Shown here: one piece after another, positions 24,330-38,900 of the stretch
Numbering within the stretch: the first letter of the stretch is position 1
Layout: every line of letters begins with the position of its first letter
Assembly (NCBI GenBank): GCA_030272585.1
Contig: BSYQ01000007.1
Location: forward strand, 190,001-254,000
DNA length: 64,000 bases
Direction of reading: 5' to 3'
DNA from: Bryopsis sp. KO-2023
Taxonomy: Eukaryota; Chlorophyta; Ulvophyceae; Bryopsidales; Bryopsidaceae
Program-made: the position numbers and the translations under genes
The notes under the pieces: generated by a model
Seen by the model: the letters and a program-made list of their open reading frames with translations, nothing else
Databases searched by the model: none
Told to the model about the DNA's origin: nothing

Positions 24330-27300
24330 CTAATTCACGTCCTCTGGGAACAATATCGGTGGTAATCGATTTCGGAGCAAGCTTGCCAAGGCTTGCCGTA
24401 CAGATGGCTGCTGACATGCAATCAACTTTGAAAGGTGTGGGAACAAATCCCTCAGTTCACCAGCCAACAGCTCTCCATCCAGATTCCTGTCAGAAAAACA
24501 ACAAAAATACAATCACTGAAAGTTCTCTTTTTGACACACACCGACATTTGATCCAAGCAAGTGTACAAGACCTCATCTATCTCAACAATAGTTGGTAAGG
24601 AAATCCTGCAGAATATCCAGAAAATTAATGATTCCAGAAGAATGCTAACCTGTATGCATCGAGCGCCATGGTAATGACAGGGGCCCTCACAGCTTGATCC
24701 CATCGAGGCTGGAGAGGAACAGTCAATGAATACAGGTCCTTGGATGGTGGACTGCCCGAAGTCGATTGTGTTTCCTCTGCCGCCTGCTTGATCAACTCCC
24801 GGCAAAACTGCAAAAGCCTGGTCTGCGAAGTTTCGCGATTCTCACAATTTTCCTGGTAAGCACACCCCACCCCCACCCAACTCTAATTCGTTTCATTGGA
24901 AGCAAACCTGATCTTTCATGAGTTGGCAGATTCAATTTCTATCAAGACAAAGTTAAGGGAAGCAATAAAGTAAATGATTCTTACAGTAGTTTTCTCCGGA
25001 AGGGACCGAAGGAGAGCACCGATCGCAAGGGCTCCACCTTCAGCTTCAACCCGCAGCAAGCCATGAAACAGCGATCCCACACCTTCCTCCACATCCATCA
25101 CAAGCAGTGGCCACTCAATATTAGAACCCTGCCCACAGTCTATTCGCACTTGCTGGTCCTCGAACTCCGCCAAAATAGCTTTCCCAGATGAACTAGGGGA
25201 CCAAGCCTCTCCCTCAGTGTCTGCCATCCCATCCCCATCTGCTTGATCCTTTGCACCACTGGCACTGGACACTTCTGCAACCCCGTCTTGAGCTCCCACA
25301 GAAGCAACCATTTCTTCTGCTGAGATTTCCTTTTCACCCTCAGCACTCTGACCTCTATCAGAATCATGGCTGTCAGCAGCACCAGGGGGATCCACATTTT
25401 CATCCCCTAATTCATTCCTGTCTTGGCTTTCTTCAGTAGCTAGGTCTTCCCCAGAGCCACCCACATTTTGCTCCATCCCTACGGCACTATCCTCTGTTGG
25501 AGCTTCCACCACCTCGTAGTCCATAGCTTCAGCATTCTGATCATCAGTCACCTCAACTGGGCTGCCTCCAGGGGTGGTTTCTTGCACATCACTAGTGTCG
25601 AGAGCAGGGCTGAGTGGAGTGGCGGTGGCCGAAGGAGTGAGATCAAGCGAATGCTGGCGAAGGGCTGAAGGGGGCCGAATTGGAGCGGTGTTGACATGCG
25701 TTCCCAAAGCTGTCAGAAATTTTGCATCGCGGTTCGCCTGTCCTGCTTGGTGCACTGTTTCCAGGAGTATGTCGATCAGCTCCAACTGGAGTTGGGGTGG
25801 AATGAGGTGGGCATAGCTACGGTGGAGCTCATCCAGATAGCGTTGGAATGCAATTAGGACCTGGCATCGAGATCGAAGCGCAGCGAGCTGAAGAGGACCT
25901 GAAACACCCGCGAGCGAGCAAAAAGAAATCTCGGTTTACCATATATATCATTCATTCTTCTGATGAAGAATTAAGAACTTTGGCAAAGTTACGTTTCCCT
26001 TGCTCCTTGTTGAACACGAAACTACCATCTTCATCTTGTGCAGATCCCCATTCAGAGACCAGGTTAGAAGTACCATCTGGGATGGCTGTTTGTGAGCTCA
26101 CCATCCAGCCATGCCTTGAACGGAGCATCCTCTGAAAGAGGGCTCTTGGCATCCCCGGAACAGGTGCAAACCTTCCACGCTTCCTTCAGCATCCCAATCA
26201 CTACTCCCCACCCAGGACCATCCAATGCTTCCGCAACGCACTCGATCAAAAACTGTGACGAAAAAATAAAGACACTCTCAACGTCGTAGACTGTGGTTGG
26301 CACTCTCCAACCTCACACCACGCAGAATCACGCTGATGATCATCCGTACCTTCAATAATTGGACACCTGCAATCGCAACTGCTTGCAGCGGATGTTTCAT
26401 CCACACAACTAAAAGATCCAGGAAACGGGGCAGCAGCAGGGTGCCAACCCTCTTGTACTGTCTGCCAAGGGCTTTCCACAAGAGGGGTAAATAATTCTGT
26501 GAGTAGGTCAGCACTCGATCCACCCCTCCAGGCACCATGTACAGATCCTGCGAACAAATCAAAACCCGGGTCAGACTAGCGAAAGGAAAGAAAATGCTTC
26601 TCCGCCTGACCTACTCTTTTCCTTGAACAGCAAAAGTGTGGTTTCAACTCTGGTGTGCGTGTGGAGTAAGAGGAGCATCCCACCCTAACATTTCGGTAAG
26701 AGTACCTGCAAGACATCAAACACTCCTCGCACTGCATGCTCCACATATGCTTTCCAGGTTTCCAGTTCCCACATTGTACTGTACTCATCATCCACCAAAC
26801 TGTACAATACATCTGCAGCCAGATCTGCACACCGCCTCCTTTCATCCTTTGTTACAATATCAGCAAGGGCTTCGAAAATTGCAGCCCACAATTGCCGCAT
26901 TGCCGGTGGTCCTTCCAGGAAGCTGGCATCATCCTCATCAGTGTCAACAGGGGATATAGCATTGGAGGCACTTGCTGTTCGGTTGCATTCTCTACGGGAT
27001 ATCGGCGCCTCGAAATGCTCATTCAAGTCTGCGAGCTGCAAGGAGGCAGACCGAACGACTGCAAAAGAAAAGAAAAAACATCCACACACTGCTCCTCCAA
27101 ACCCCATTCTAATGATATGATGCGTCCAATTCCAATATTATGACCAACCCTTCCGATAGCAATACCCGCAGCTACAGAAACACTGAGCCTGTACTTTTCG
27201 CCTTTACGTTTTTTGGAGTTGAATACAGATTCAGTCTGGCCTGAGATCATCCGAGGAAATGCATGTATGCTTGGTACGCAAACTGGAATACAAATTTCGA

Positions 27301-30300
27301 GGAGGTCTAGCAAGGGAATGTAATGTCCTCTTACCAACAAGCACATCTTCAGCAGAGCTGGGATCAGAGTACAGCTCAGTTGCACAAGACTTGAGCAATC
27401 GAACTGCCCTCAAGCTGCTATCGAGGTGGTGTGGATTCCTGGCACAGTTGTGTGCTGACTTGATGCACTCCGTCAGCACATCCCGGCCCTTCCCCCACCT
27501 CTTCCAGTGGGTGTTGACCACTAACTGCAACGTATCCAAGCACTGCTGTACGACTGACGAAGCAGCATCCGTGGCTGCCACCGACAAAGCTTCCAGCACT
27601 TGCACCCAACCTGAAGATACAAGAAGGATCTGCTTGGTAGGATTCATGGAAATCACCAATATTATCCCGGGAGCAGAAAAATTGGATATGCTATAACAGT
27701 GTATATACATCTGGACTCATGCCAAAGTGGATGGTTTTCTTGCTCTGGATTTAAACCCTAGCGGTGACGAGGGGAAAACATCTTTGTGCTGAAAAGGCAC
27801 CAAACAAACAACTACGAATCAGCTCATTACTGTGTTTCTGGACGCTTTCTTCACTGATGTAAATTCCTGAAACTCACCAGAGCCAAGCCTTCGGGAGTGA
27901 GCAGTCATTGCTTGATCGATACACTGGACAGTTAGTTCTCTGACCACCACGCTGCTGCAGTGCTTGAGCACCATGACGAACGGCCGCAAGGTATCCCCTT
28001 GAGTAGTAAACGTTGCGAGCTCAGCCCTGGCCAACAGCTTTCCCACCAACTGCCGCAGGGAATCGACTGCATACATCGCCACAGTTTGATCTGGATGGCA
28101 TGATGCATTCACCAGGTGGGCTGATATTGCAGACCACAACCGGCTCCACACCAGCCGAATCCGGTCCAAATTGTAGTAAGCACACTCCACTAACTTCCGC
28201 AAACTGAACACCCTGTTTGAATCACGAGCAAAAACAACTCGTTCAAGTGAGTTTGTTGGCCCCCATGATGCACAGCCAACAATCAGTCATTCTCACAATG
28301 TACCTGGGGACCCCTTCTTCAGGATTGAGCTCTTCCAAGCTAACAGCACACAGTGCCCTTGTGAAAACCAACACAGCATCCCCGTCCAATTCATTACTTC
28401 CGACAAACACTTTGTCCATTTCAGCAGTGCCTTCAGCATCGGACCATGCACGCAACGCCCCACCGGCAGCTGCTCGAATGGTGCCATCTCCCCTTCCTGC
28501 AAACCCATCCGCAAACCCTGCCAAAGGAGAACAAGGATTCCCTCAATATCGTCAACAAATCGCATGCAGATTTTTTTTTTTTTTTTTTTTAATGCTACAA
28601 TTGCATTTGATCCTTGGCCTTCAAAACCAGCTCACCATCACTAGGCACCCTCCCACTGGACGACAAACCAATCTGACTCAGAAACCGTCCGAAAGCATTG
28701 GTTGGAGTGCCTCCATCAACACGGCCCCCAAAAGAAGTCAAGGACTGTGCTTTCTTGTCCGAGGTTCTGTAATTGGGTGCCCGACGAAGCTCCGACACCA
28801 GGGCTTCCACTGAAGATATCGTTCTGAGAATGATTGTCCAGCTGCTGCCCAACAGCCCGGCATGCTCATCGCTGGCTACCGATATCAAACCTTGAAGAGC
28901 GAGAATCTGACAATGGGGATCTGCAAACCAACCCACATGCTCTTAGCCTAAATATCTCTACAATTCGGAACTCTTCATAATAGTTCGAATGCACACAGCC
29001 ATTGATCCACACAGGATTCAAATCTGATGGCTGTTTTCGAGAGGGTTGATCAACTCATGGGTTTCCCTGAAAATTCTTGAAAAGAAGAATCCAATACAAC
29101 AAAATACTCACTTGCACGAAGCAGCGCTTCTCTGCTCTTGACTCCAGTTGCATTCGCCAGGGTCCCCACCATTTGCTGACACAGATTATCACATCCTAAC
29201 AAGGCAGCCAATTTGATGCCCAGCTTTAAGCAATCCACCACTCTCTTTGCGGATTCGGCATCACCGGCACATTCCAAGGCTGCTGCCAGTGTTTGCAAGA
29301 ATGCTGGCCCTGCTGCCTCCAGCATTGGCCGTGAGTGCTCCGTGTGAGAGGCGGTAAACCAAACGTCCCCACCAAGAGCACCGTGCTTCATTGCTTTCCT
29401 CGTCAGCTCAATCAACTTGCGGTGCTCCAACTGCACACCTCGCTCTTTGCTCCATGTTACCCCAGGTCTACGTCATTAAAAAGAAAGAATTAAAAAAATA
29501 TTGACAGTACACGACTCACAAGAACAGAACATTTTTTTTCTGTGTTGTATTTCAAGAAATTACAGCAAAGAATTGCGATGGACAAGCCCATGTCAGTTTG
29601 TCCAGGCATTCCCCCACCCCCCGATTTATACCTGAACCAATCACACAATTGGGCTCCCACCTGAAAGGAAGGGTCATCTGGGAGAGGCCAACCGCAGACG
29701 CCAGTCTTTTATGAACAGCAACTGCCTCTTCTTTCCGGCTCCCAGTCGTGAGTGTCCTTGTACGAATCTCATTGGCTGTGATTCTGTCGAAAATGGCTTC
29801 GAGCTTCTCAGGGGTAAGCACATGAACCTGCAGCCATGAGCATGTTTTCCCACTTTTGGTCACTATTCTACACGAGTATTTTGTGTGCTGAAGAAAAGGG
29901 GGGGGGGGGTTAACTCAAGACTGCGGAACCTTAATACGTTCAATCAGTTCACTTCACTTATGGTCCAATGGCATGAATCATTGACACCAAAGGAAGAAAA
30001 CCCAGAGATAATACAACAAGAAAAACCCAAAACAACAGAACGATTTTTGACCTCTCACCCCTGGCTCTGCTGCACGGCAGTTCATGTCCACAAAGTCCTC
30101 CTTCATCAATTTTTGCTCAGCCATTGGATTGTGAGCATCGGTGTTCAGCATGATAATAGCAAAAGCAAGAACATATGCATCATCGGCACTCTTAAACACT
30201 CCAGGATTATCCTGGCAATATCTCCCAGCAAACTTCTCCATAATTCGATCAATTTTCTGTGCTTCCCCTGTGGATGGCCACATCAACACTTTTCTTTCTT

Positions 30301-33300
30301 CCCATCTTAATTTGCTCTTTTCTCTGCACATCTCCTGTTTATATCTCAATTCAGAATGACCTCACCATACCAGGGATTCTGAACCCAGCGAGCAGCTTCC
30401 TTAACGCTTCATCGATTGTAAGACCCAGGTACTGCTCCATATCGATATAGGCATGCATGACAGCAATGGGCATATCATCATGATGTCCCAAATATTCCCC
30501 CATCATCGTTTCGTCCAATTCGTCTCTATGTTTCCTCAAAAACGCTCCCAGCGCTTCCGGCTTGTTTTCTACGACATTGGATGCTACCAGCGAAGCAATT
30601 CCCTTCAGCGGATTCTTGTTGAAAACTTCCAGACCCAGAGATAGAGAGTTCTTTTGAGCCTTGGATTCACTGAAGTGCTTGACCTCTGATGGTTGACTGG
30701 TATGCAGTCCATTGCTGAATGGCCCGTTCGCCATTTGCAAGCCACGGCTTGAAAATTCAGTAAAGGCAGCTGCTTCCCGTATTGGACCTGTCAAGACAGC
30801 AACAATCCTGCATATGATGCCAAATCTAGCCAGACCCTCACCAAACCAATACCTCACATATACATTTTTGATTTTGAGTGTTGAATTGAAATTCTTCCGA
30901 TGAATGCTAAATTGATAAAAAGTAATCCAAGTGAAAAGCCTGGCCCAGTTTTCAGTTTTCTACTTAGAGCTTGTCATACAGATATTTGCTTTCATGGTTT
31001 CCCCCTGTATTTAATGAAGTGTTGGAAAGCCTTTAGTAACCTTGAAACCCCTATCTTGACTTAAAATACCTGCCCAGGCATCCAGGCTATTCAACATTGC
31101 CACAGTGCATGCAATCGCAGCATCTCTGACTCTGGAGCTTTGACCAGGGGGAGCGTTGGGGTCGCCATACACAGCCAACAAGCTCAAGGCTTTGGCAGTT
31201 CTTTCATACAAATTGGCAGCTTGCAAGTCACAGTCAAAATTGATAAAAAGATCCACCTCAACACACAAACAATGACAGCACATCACTTCCCATTCATAGC
31301 GGACTTGCAGCCGTTCACTCATGATTACCCCATTCCCTTCCAATAAAAAAAAAAGAAAGCCACCCACACGATTAACGCCTTCATGAATCATGTATTTCGC
31401 AGAGGTGCTCATCTGGTGAATTCAGGTTCAACTATTACTAATAATGACTCTGTGTTCACACTTTTTGCTGGACTTGATTTGAGGGAACGGGTTTCATCAA
31501 AGAGTGGACAAAGAGCACCATTGGCTTGGAAAGGTAGAGGTAGCATACCTGCATTTGGGGTTCCCGACATTGCCTTTTGACAGATGAAAGAGCCACAAAC
31601 AGCAATCCTGGATCCAAGGGCCTACTCTCCAGAGGTCTCATCAGCAGTAATGGATAGAGAGCTCCCAATTCTGCTTTCAAGCCCAGTCTCAGCTGTGGCT
31701 GAAGCATTATCGCACAGAATAATCGCACCGCAAATTGAAACGCCTGTTCCACAGATTTCAACACACCAAACAGCCCATCAACCATCAGCAAGAATTTTCC
31801 CTGCACAAATACTGTTCAGTGGGTGGTCAAACACAGATTGAAGAAATATATTGTGGCAATCACCTTAGCTTCGGAAGGCGAACAGTTTCTAACGAGGACC
31901 AGACATAATGGAAGTCTGAGCTGTTCGCAAAACTCCAATCGGACATTATCCCATTTGTGTCCCGAGTTCTCAAACACTTTGACCAGCAGCTCCAAAGCCA
32001 GCAGCTTTCCCTGTCGATAATAGTCCTCTGTGGGCCCACTCGCAGGCGTCATCCCAGCAAGCTGGATTTTCAACACACCAAGAACAAGTGGATCAGTTCA
32101 CTGCTTATTGACAAGACAATTCAAAAACACTCGCTAAGGTGCTTTTCAACGGGTTTTTTTTGGAGTGGCATGCAAAGGCTGTGAACATCATCCCATCCAT
32201 TCACTTGCATCATTATTTTTGGTCCAAGAAAAAATAGAAACCAAATTGCAGGTGCATGAAAATTTGACATTACGAATGACCTCACATCCTGAATCACTGG
32301 AATGGGAGCAATTTGAAAAAAATCCAGCTGAGAAATGTCTTTCCACGAAACGGAGCCATTAGCAAAGAAGACAGCGGTCCTAATATCTATTTAAAATGCA
32401 ACTACTTTTTCAGAGAAAAAAAAGGAAGAAGCAACCAAGCAGTATTATATTACAGGGGGAAGAAACGACACACCACCACTGAATTTTGCATCGCAGCATA
32501 TCCACCTTGCAGAAAGCAGTCAGGACAACCAACACATCCTTCTCCAGAACACTCAGATTATCCCAGCCTTTCGGCCGCCTGCCTTCTTTCCCGGCCGTGT
32601 TAGATCTAACCATCGAACCACTGGTCGAAGCCACCTGTGCATCGGACGATTCAGCATGTATCTCTTCGGAGTCCTTGCTTTCTTCGCTTGCTTTGATAAC
32701 AGGCTGTTCATCCATGTTTCTGGATTGCTCAGCTTTTTCTAGAGCAGCTTCCAGACCTTCGATGTCTTCTTTCTCCGCAAGTGATGCTAATTCAGCTGTC
32801 AGGGCTGAAGTGGTCGGAACTTCACCCTCTGATTCAGCGATGCAGAAAGAGTGACCAGAAAAAGAAAAAGAAATCCATAAACGGGCGAACGATTGATAGG
32901 ATGCATCAATAAGAAACTAGACTCATGTATTAAAAAGAATTGATCTGTGAGTAGAGGCAACGAGGTTGAGCAATGCTCAGACTTGGAATTCAAAGGTTTT
33001 GACTGTCTGTGAAAATCTGGGAGGAGATGGACGGATAACTGGCTGAAAGAAAAATTAAATTCAGTATGCCACCAAAACTGTTCGTTTCCTTATTGGAAAG
33101 CATCCTTGTTAGGTCATTTTCAAACAGAAACCTTAGTGGGCCCTTTTCACCGAACCCTCAACCCCACCCCCCCCCCCCAAAAAAAGTGTAGATATTCACC
33201 CACAAAGCCATCACCAAACCTGAATTGTATTACCTTCAGTTGAGTAAAGAACGGGTGCCCGATGTTCAGACCCAGGTGCAGGGCTTTCTGAACCTTCCAG

Positions 33301-35538
33301 TGGTTCTTTGGATTTTGGAGAGTCGTTCCCTGTTTCCTGTATCCTAGCCAGTCTGTCATCGCCCATCGGAGTTTTTGGAGACATTGCAGAATCCACCGAT
33401 TTTTGCAGCCTCTGAAAGCCCCCCCAAACAATAAATCGCAAAATGTGTTAACAATACAGTTCTTAAAAGAGTCGGTTTTTCCAATTATGGGGAAAAATGA
33501 ACAGAAGGAAGAACATTTGCACCATCAGAAAAAAGAGTGGGGCTTACCAATTGAAATTGCATGATTGTCACTCTTTTGATGATGGTATTGAGCATTTGCA
33601 GCAAGGAATTGCAAGCAGCCCTTTTCAGGTCCGTGTCATCACAAGACACAGCCAAATTGAAAACACTCCGAACCTGGGAAAAAAATAAGCAACCAATCAA
33701 CTGTCATAAACCGTTTTCAATTCTTCTCTCCTGAAAAATGAGAAAAAAAAGAAAACTTTACTGGGGTCATCTCAAGCTCAAGAAATTCGACCAAAGAAAA
33801 ACGACACCCTGTGGAAGGTGGCAATGCTTCAAGAACACAGTTTCTTTTCTACTTCTGACGGAAAAAAACAACAACGCACAGACAAAGTGCACCATTCTAT
33901 TTCAATTTAGAAGTCAAGAAATATAATGACTGGTGTGATTTGAAAAAAAGTTCTCGCACCATGAATAGCAATCCTTGACCATGTGAAACAAAATGCTCAG
34001 CCGTTGCAAATGTCAGCAGAGCTTTTACAACAGCAAGATAAACCCCAGCATGACCCAAATCCACACACTTGACCACCATCGAAATAATCTGAAAATCCAA
34101 AACCAACACACATCAATACAAGGGAAACTCTTATCAAAAACAACTGCAATAATATTCAAACGTCTTTTTTTCTTTTCTTTTTTTAGGGGGGGGGGGGCAT
34201 GAACATGCACTTTACTTCAACATGAGAATTTAAATAGAAAACCAAAAAAAAAAAATGACCAAAAATTGTACAATTCAAAGCAAACGTTGATTTCCAGCTC
34301 CACATATTTCTTTTCAACGCTTACACTTCTTTTTTGATTTAATTTAATTTTGTTACTTATATCACTGCTTACCTCCCCAACCAAGCTGCCATCATCCAAA
34401 TTCCCAATAGATGTGCTCTCCGCTGTTATCCAAGCAGACGATACCTTCATCAATCCAGAGAAACCATGAATTCACTGATTCAAAGTTTTGGACACCCTCT
34501 CCAGAAAACAACCATCATGGAACAGCAGCAACTACTTAAAAAAATAAGTCTATAATTTTATGTTTTTATTTTCCTGAAGTATGAGAACAAAACAAGACGA
34601 ATATCATTTATCGATGTTTATGACAGCCACAGTCCGTTCGATTTTACCAGCTTGTGCACGCATCCCAATGCCGGCTCCACAACCCTAGCGATGCTACAAC
34701 TGCATGCAAGTTTTAAGGGGTGGAGCACCTGGAATTCCAGAAAAAAAAAAAGAAACAAGTGAATTCCATGAACGAGTGGCCATTATTTTGGTTTTTCTTC
34801 TTTGCCGAACAACCTCCAAAATGAGAAATCGGATCGGAAGTGACTAACAATGCACCGCTTTTTCCGCATGTTTCATTTCAAAAAAAAAAGAAGGAATGAA
34901 GTCAGGGATTGATATTAAAATTGTGTCCAAATACTATTGTTCTTGTTCATTGAATTTTCTCCTGCACATTTTTGGCTGACATCACTCTCGACATGAAAAC
35001 TTTTTATATATGATTCTGATTGTCGATGGACTGCTTCAATCAATGCATCCTGCATCAATTCCATAGTCAATTGCCCAATGATCCAATCATTGGGTGGAGG
35101 ATTTTTAAATGGAAAAAAATATGTACCAAATCCTTGGATATTCTCCTAATTGCATAACGCTGTCACACCCACAGCAACGCGACTCACCGCCTTTGCGCCT
35201 TTCTCGTCAAACGGTACACTGCAGGCCCCGTCTTGAATCGAATCTGTGTACGTCCAACCCTTCGCCAGTCAGTTTTTTTCGACAAACAGCCACTGCTTTC
35301 CGGGAAAAGAACATAGGAAACTGTTGCTCTGTTCACTCAGTCGCCGAAACAACTCGGCCGACGCACCCAAGTACTCTTGACAAGCCGTGCGGATTTCAGT
35401 GACTTCTTTTCCCCTTCCCCAAGCTTCCTTTTGGATTTTTAAGATCGGGTTTTTGACGAAAACTTCGAAGGTTATATTGTTTGGTTTGCCGTCACCGCCC
35501 TTCGACGGTTCGACGTTTTTTGCGGCTTGATCCGTCAT
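24330..35538 (-). CDS. BIG/SEC7-family ARF guanine-nucleotide exchange factor
   Basis: A gene of more than 20 exons reads from ATG 35538 to TAG 24330. The first exons join in phase: 35337-35538, 35188-35243, 34648-34728 (DCB motif LHPLKLACS), 34373-34444. Further DCB/HUS exons lie near 34090, 33670, 33420, 32830-32490 ([16 protein letters not shown]), 32070, 31800 and 31280 ([16 protein letters not shown]). The Sec7 domain is split between exons near 30800-30390 and 30270-30040 and is complete: [12 protein letters not shown], the catalytic Glu in FRIPGEAQKID (restored by splicing), and [14 protein letters not shown]. Downstream HDS repeats include the family signature [15 protein letters not shown] near 28150, and the end matches BIG C-termini. 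An acidic, low-complexity insert of about 200 residues lies at 25060-25700. BIG proteins activate ARF1 at the trans-Golgi and endosomes. The family call is secure; some middle exon ends are approximate. Confidence 0.9.
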
Positions 35539-35958
35539 AGCGACGATTTCGACGGCTTCCGTTTGCCCGCGAAGAGCGGAGTACAAGTCCAAATACCATT
35601 AACCAGAAAAATTAATAACCCATTTAGCTCAATCCAGAGCCATAAATAATCAATGTCCCCCATTTCTCCCTGGTTGTCCGACCAAGAGGTGGGAAAAGTG
35701 TGACACGGGCTTCAGGGTTGGGCTTTCGAAGACGGCAAAGCCGCACCAGGAGTTGGACCGGTGGGCGGTCCTTGTGACCGGCATCCCAGACTTCGAGGGG
35801 CGGGGGGCACGGAGAACAGTGAGATATGTTCTGCAGCGATTGAATCCAAGTCGAACCAGGAATGTTGTGACAGAGGTGTGAAAAGTGTGACGAGCGATTC
35901 GCCAGAGATGCGCGGTTCAAGCCAATAGACTTTCCTTTGTGGAGCACAGGTGCCCAGA
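35539..35958. promoter_or_regulatory. Divergent promoter between ARF-GEF and UTP18
   Basis: The two start codons lie 420 bp apart on opposite strands, so both promoters and leaders must fit here unless leaders contain introns. I see no convincing TATA element near either start. The assignment rests on gene geometry only. Confidence 0.45.
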
Positions 35959-38900
35959 ATGGTCGACATGGCGAAGCGTGGAAAGCGGGATTGGCGGGCT
36001 GTACTGGAAGATTCCCTCAAGGTTCACTTCCCCCCTCTGTTTGCCGCTTTCCTGCTGGAGCCGCCAGGGTTTTCCGTTGTTTTGTTGATTGTTTTGTCGC
36101 TCTTTCTGTCGAGTAGGCAGAGAACTTGGAGTCCTTTCTGTTCAAAAGCGAACAAGAAACAGAGGAGCGATTCGGAAAGGAGGGTGTCAAATCGAAAGAA
36201 GTATCGGATTCGGAGGCCAGCAGCAGTGAGGTGTGGTGAAATCTAAGCCTCCAAGGAATTGAAACGAAACTGCACTGAGCGATCAACACCTGTGGCATTC
36301 ATGAATTGAATTGTTGGGATCACACTTTTGTGATCACTCATGTGTGTTGTGGTTGCATCTCAAAACTGTGTACACACAGTTCTGCAATTTTTTGAACTTT
36401 TTTTCGTTGAGTTGCGTCACGTGTACTTAGATCCATAAAACATCGGAAAAGAACATCCACCACTCTTCCTCGTGACCTTCACTGAGAAATGCATATATCA
36501 GGTCCATAAAATAATCCCTGCACAAAATGGATGATCATTGAGTTTCCTGAGTAAACTGAAACACAGCATGCATGCATCAGGATGAAGAGGGTGGAAATCA
36601 ACTAGCAGAACTTGCATCGGAGAAGAGTAAGGAAAGGAAGCCGGCGTGGGAGGATGAAGATGACATTGCTTTGAAGATCGATGTGAATGCATCCCGTCAC
36701 GGAAGAGGCATTCAAAAAGCCTCCGATGGGGCGACTCTGACAGGTGGGCGTCTTTTCCCTCCTCTGTGGAAAAAAAGGAATAATACTGAAAGAAAGCGAA
36801 CTCTTGTGGGGGATATATAATTTTTAGCTTTTTTTGGGGGGGGGGTGGGGGTGGGGGTGGGGGTGGGGGCCATTCATTTTAACATTAGAAACGGACTTCT
36901 ATTTAGACAGGTGCTCTGGGGGTTTATTGTAGTCTGTCAAAATTGGCCCCTCAAATGTAAAAGACAGGTGATTGGTAATTGCATTGAAGGTGTCCAGTAT
37001 GAACGGCGGTTAAGAGATCGACACATGAAATTGCACCCAAGAACTTCATGGGCGCAAGTAAAGAGCAGAAAGTCGACAAGGAAAAGGCGAAAAGTGGATT
37101 CCAGTGATGATGAGGCCGGGATCAATGGGTGCGCTCTTGAATGCTTGGTATTCAGAATTTGACCCGAAATTAAGCTCTTTGAAATGGAATTATTTTGTTT
37201 AGAAGGGGAATAGCTGCCCTCTCCATCCTACCAGAAAGAGAAATTTTGCTTTGAGGATATTTGATCATTTGTGGCTCTGAAAGATTCAGTGCTGTCTAGA
37301 TATAGCGGTTTGGTTTGCTTGACGACACTGCTTGGGAGCCAAAAAAAGTATAGTTTTCAAGGTCATGTATGTGAATGCATGTGTCAGGTCGGGCTCTGGA
37401 GCAAGCGATGCAGATGATCCCATTGATGAAATCTTGACATCAGCCAACGTGCATTTGGGAAAGCACAAGACGCTCCCTGCACAACAAATTGAGCTCTCAA
37501 GGCTTCTCGATGCCAACAGAAACGAGCGGACATTTGGATTCATAAACAGTATCGAGTTCCATCCGGAAAACCAACTCATGCTGACATGTGGAGGGAAAGA
37601 TAAAAGAGTGCACCTGTTCAACGTTGATGGGGTGGAGAACCCGAAAATGCAAACTGTGCATTTCAACGATATGCGAGTCGTGAAGGCTGCATTCAGCCCA
37701 TCAGGACATCAGGTGATTAACCGTTTGAAATTCTCAGTCCATCCTTGTTTTCATCAGCAAAAAATTGAAAAGTATGGCAGATCTATACATATCTATAAAT
37801 AGATGTATGTATGTATACATGTAGGGAATGTGCGTTTTCTGTTTTTTTTGTCTTGATGCTTCGCAGAATGGATGTTCGTCTTGATGCATGTCTTGGAATG
37901 ATTTTCCATATGGTGAAGAGTGTGATAACCACTGGCTCTCTCCGTGCAAACTTGTTTGGATTGTCTAGCTGAGGTGAGGTGGTGTGTGGAATTCAGATCA
38001 CTGTGTCTGGAGGTGGGAACAAGCATTGCTATGTGTATGACATAGAGGCATCCACACTCCAAAAAGTCCAATCATCTCAGAGGGATGGGTGCCCACATCT
38101 TGTCACATTCACAACGAGCAAGGCTCCGGATGTACCTCTGGCGGCCTTCCATGGAACGGGAGGGACCCTTCCCTTGTTGTGCATGAAGTCGAAGCAATGG
38201 GTCGGAACGCTTAAAATGAATACAGGGAATTTGGTAGAGTCAGCCGTCTTTTCACGGGATGGCAAAGAGCTGTACTCTGCAGGTGCGATTGATTGCAGTG
38301 TGCCCGCATTTGTTGCCGTGCTTTTTTCGATTGAAATGGACTTATATAAGTGGTGGGGGAAGAAGAAAGAATGTCCATGCTTAGTTGTTTCTATGCTAAT
38401 TTCGCACGGTTTGCACAAATAGTCTTAACGGAGCATCTTCACTGAGCGCATTGATGGCCACCCCTTCAAAATCCACAACAGTTTTCTCAGTAGTGGCAAT
38501 TTGCAATGTTTAGCAACCCTGCGTCGTTTGTTATTTCCAGGTTCTGGAGGGACAGTGCACGTCTGGGACTTGAGAATGAGAAGATGCAGGCATCGATGGA
38601 ACGATGATGGCGCCCTGAAATGCACTTCCATGGCTTTGAGTCCCCAGGAGCACTACATGGCAGTTGGATCTGAAATGGGTGCTGTGAATCTGTACAATTT
38701 CGACGATTGCCGTCCGAGCGGTGCACAAAATGCTCCCGCACCTATCAAAACTCTTTTGAACCTGACCACCAGGATTGATGACATGCAATTCAATTCAGAT
38801 GCTCAGGTGAGTTGATTGGTGTACAGGTACAGTTAGGGTTTCAGGAGCCTAGCCTGCAAGTTTTTTTTTGTCCTCCTACGTTCTTACTGTTTTCTTGCAC

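Noticed and set aside
35624-35947. - strand open frame in the divergent promoter
   Set aside because: No domain; it lies upstream of the ARF-GEF start, and two other open frames overlap it.
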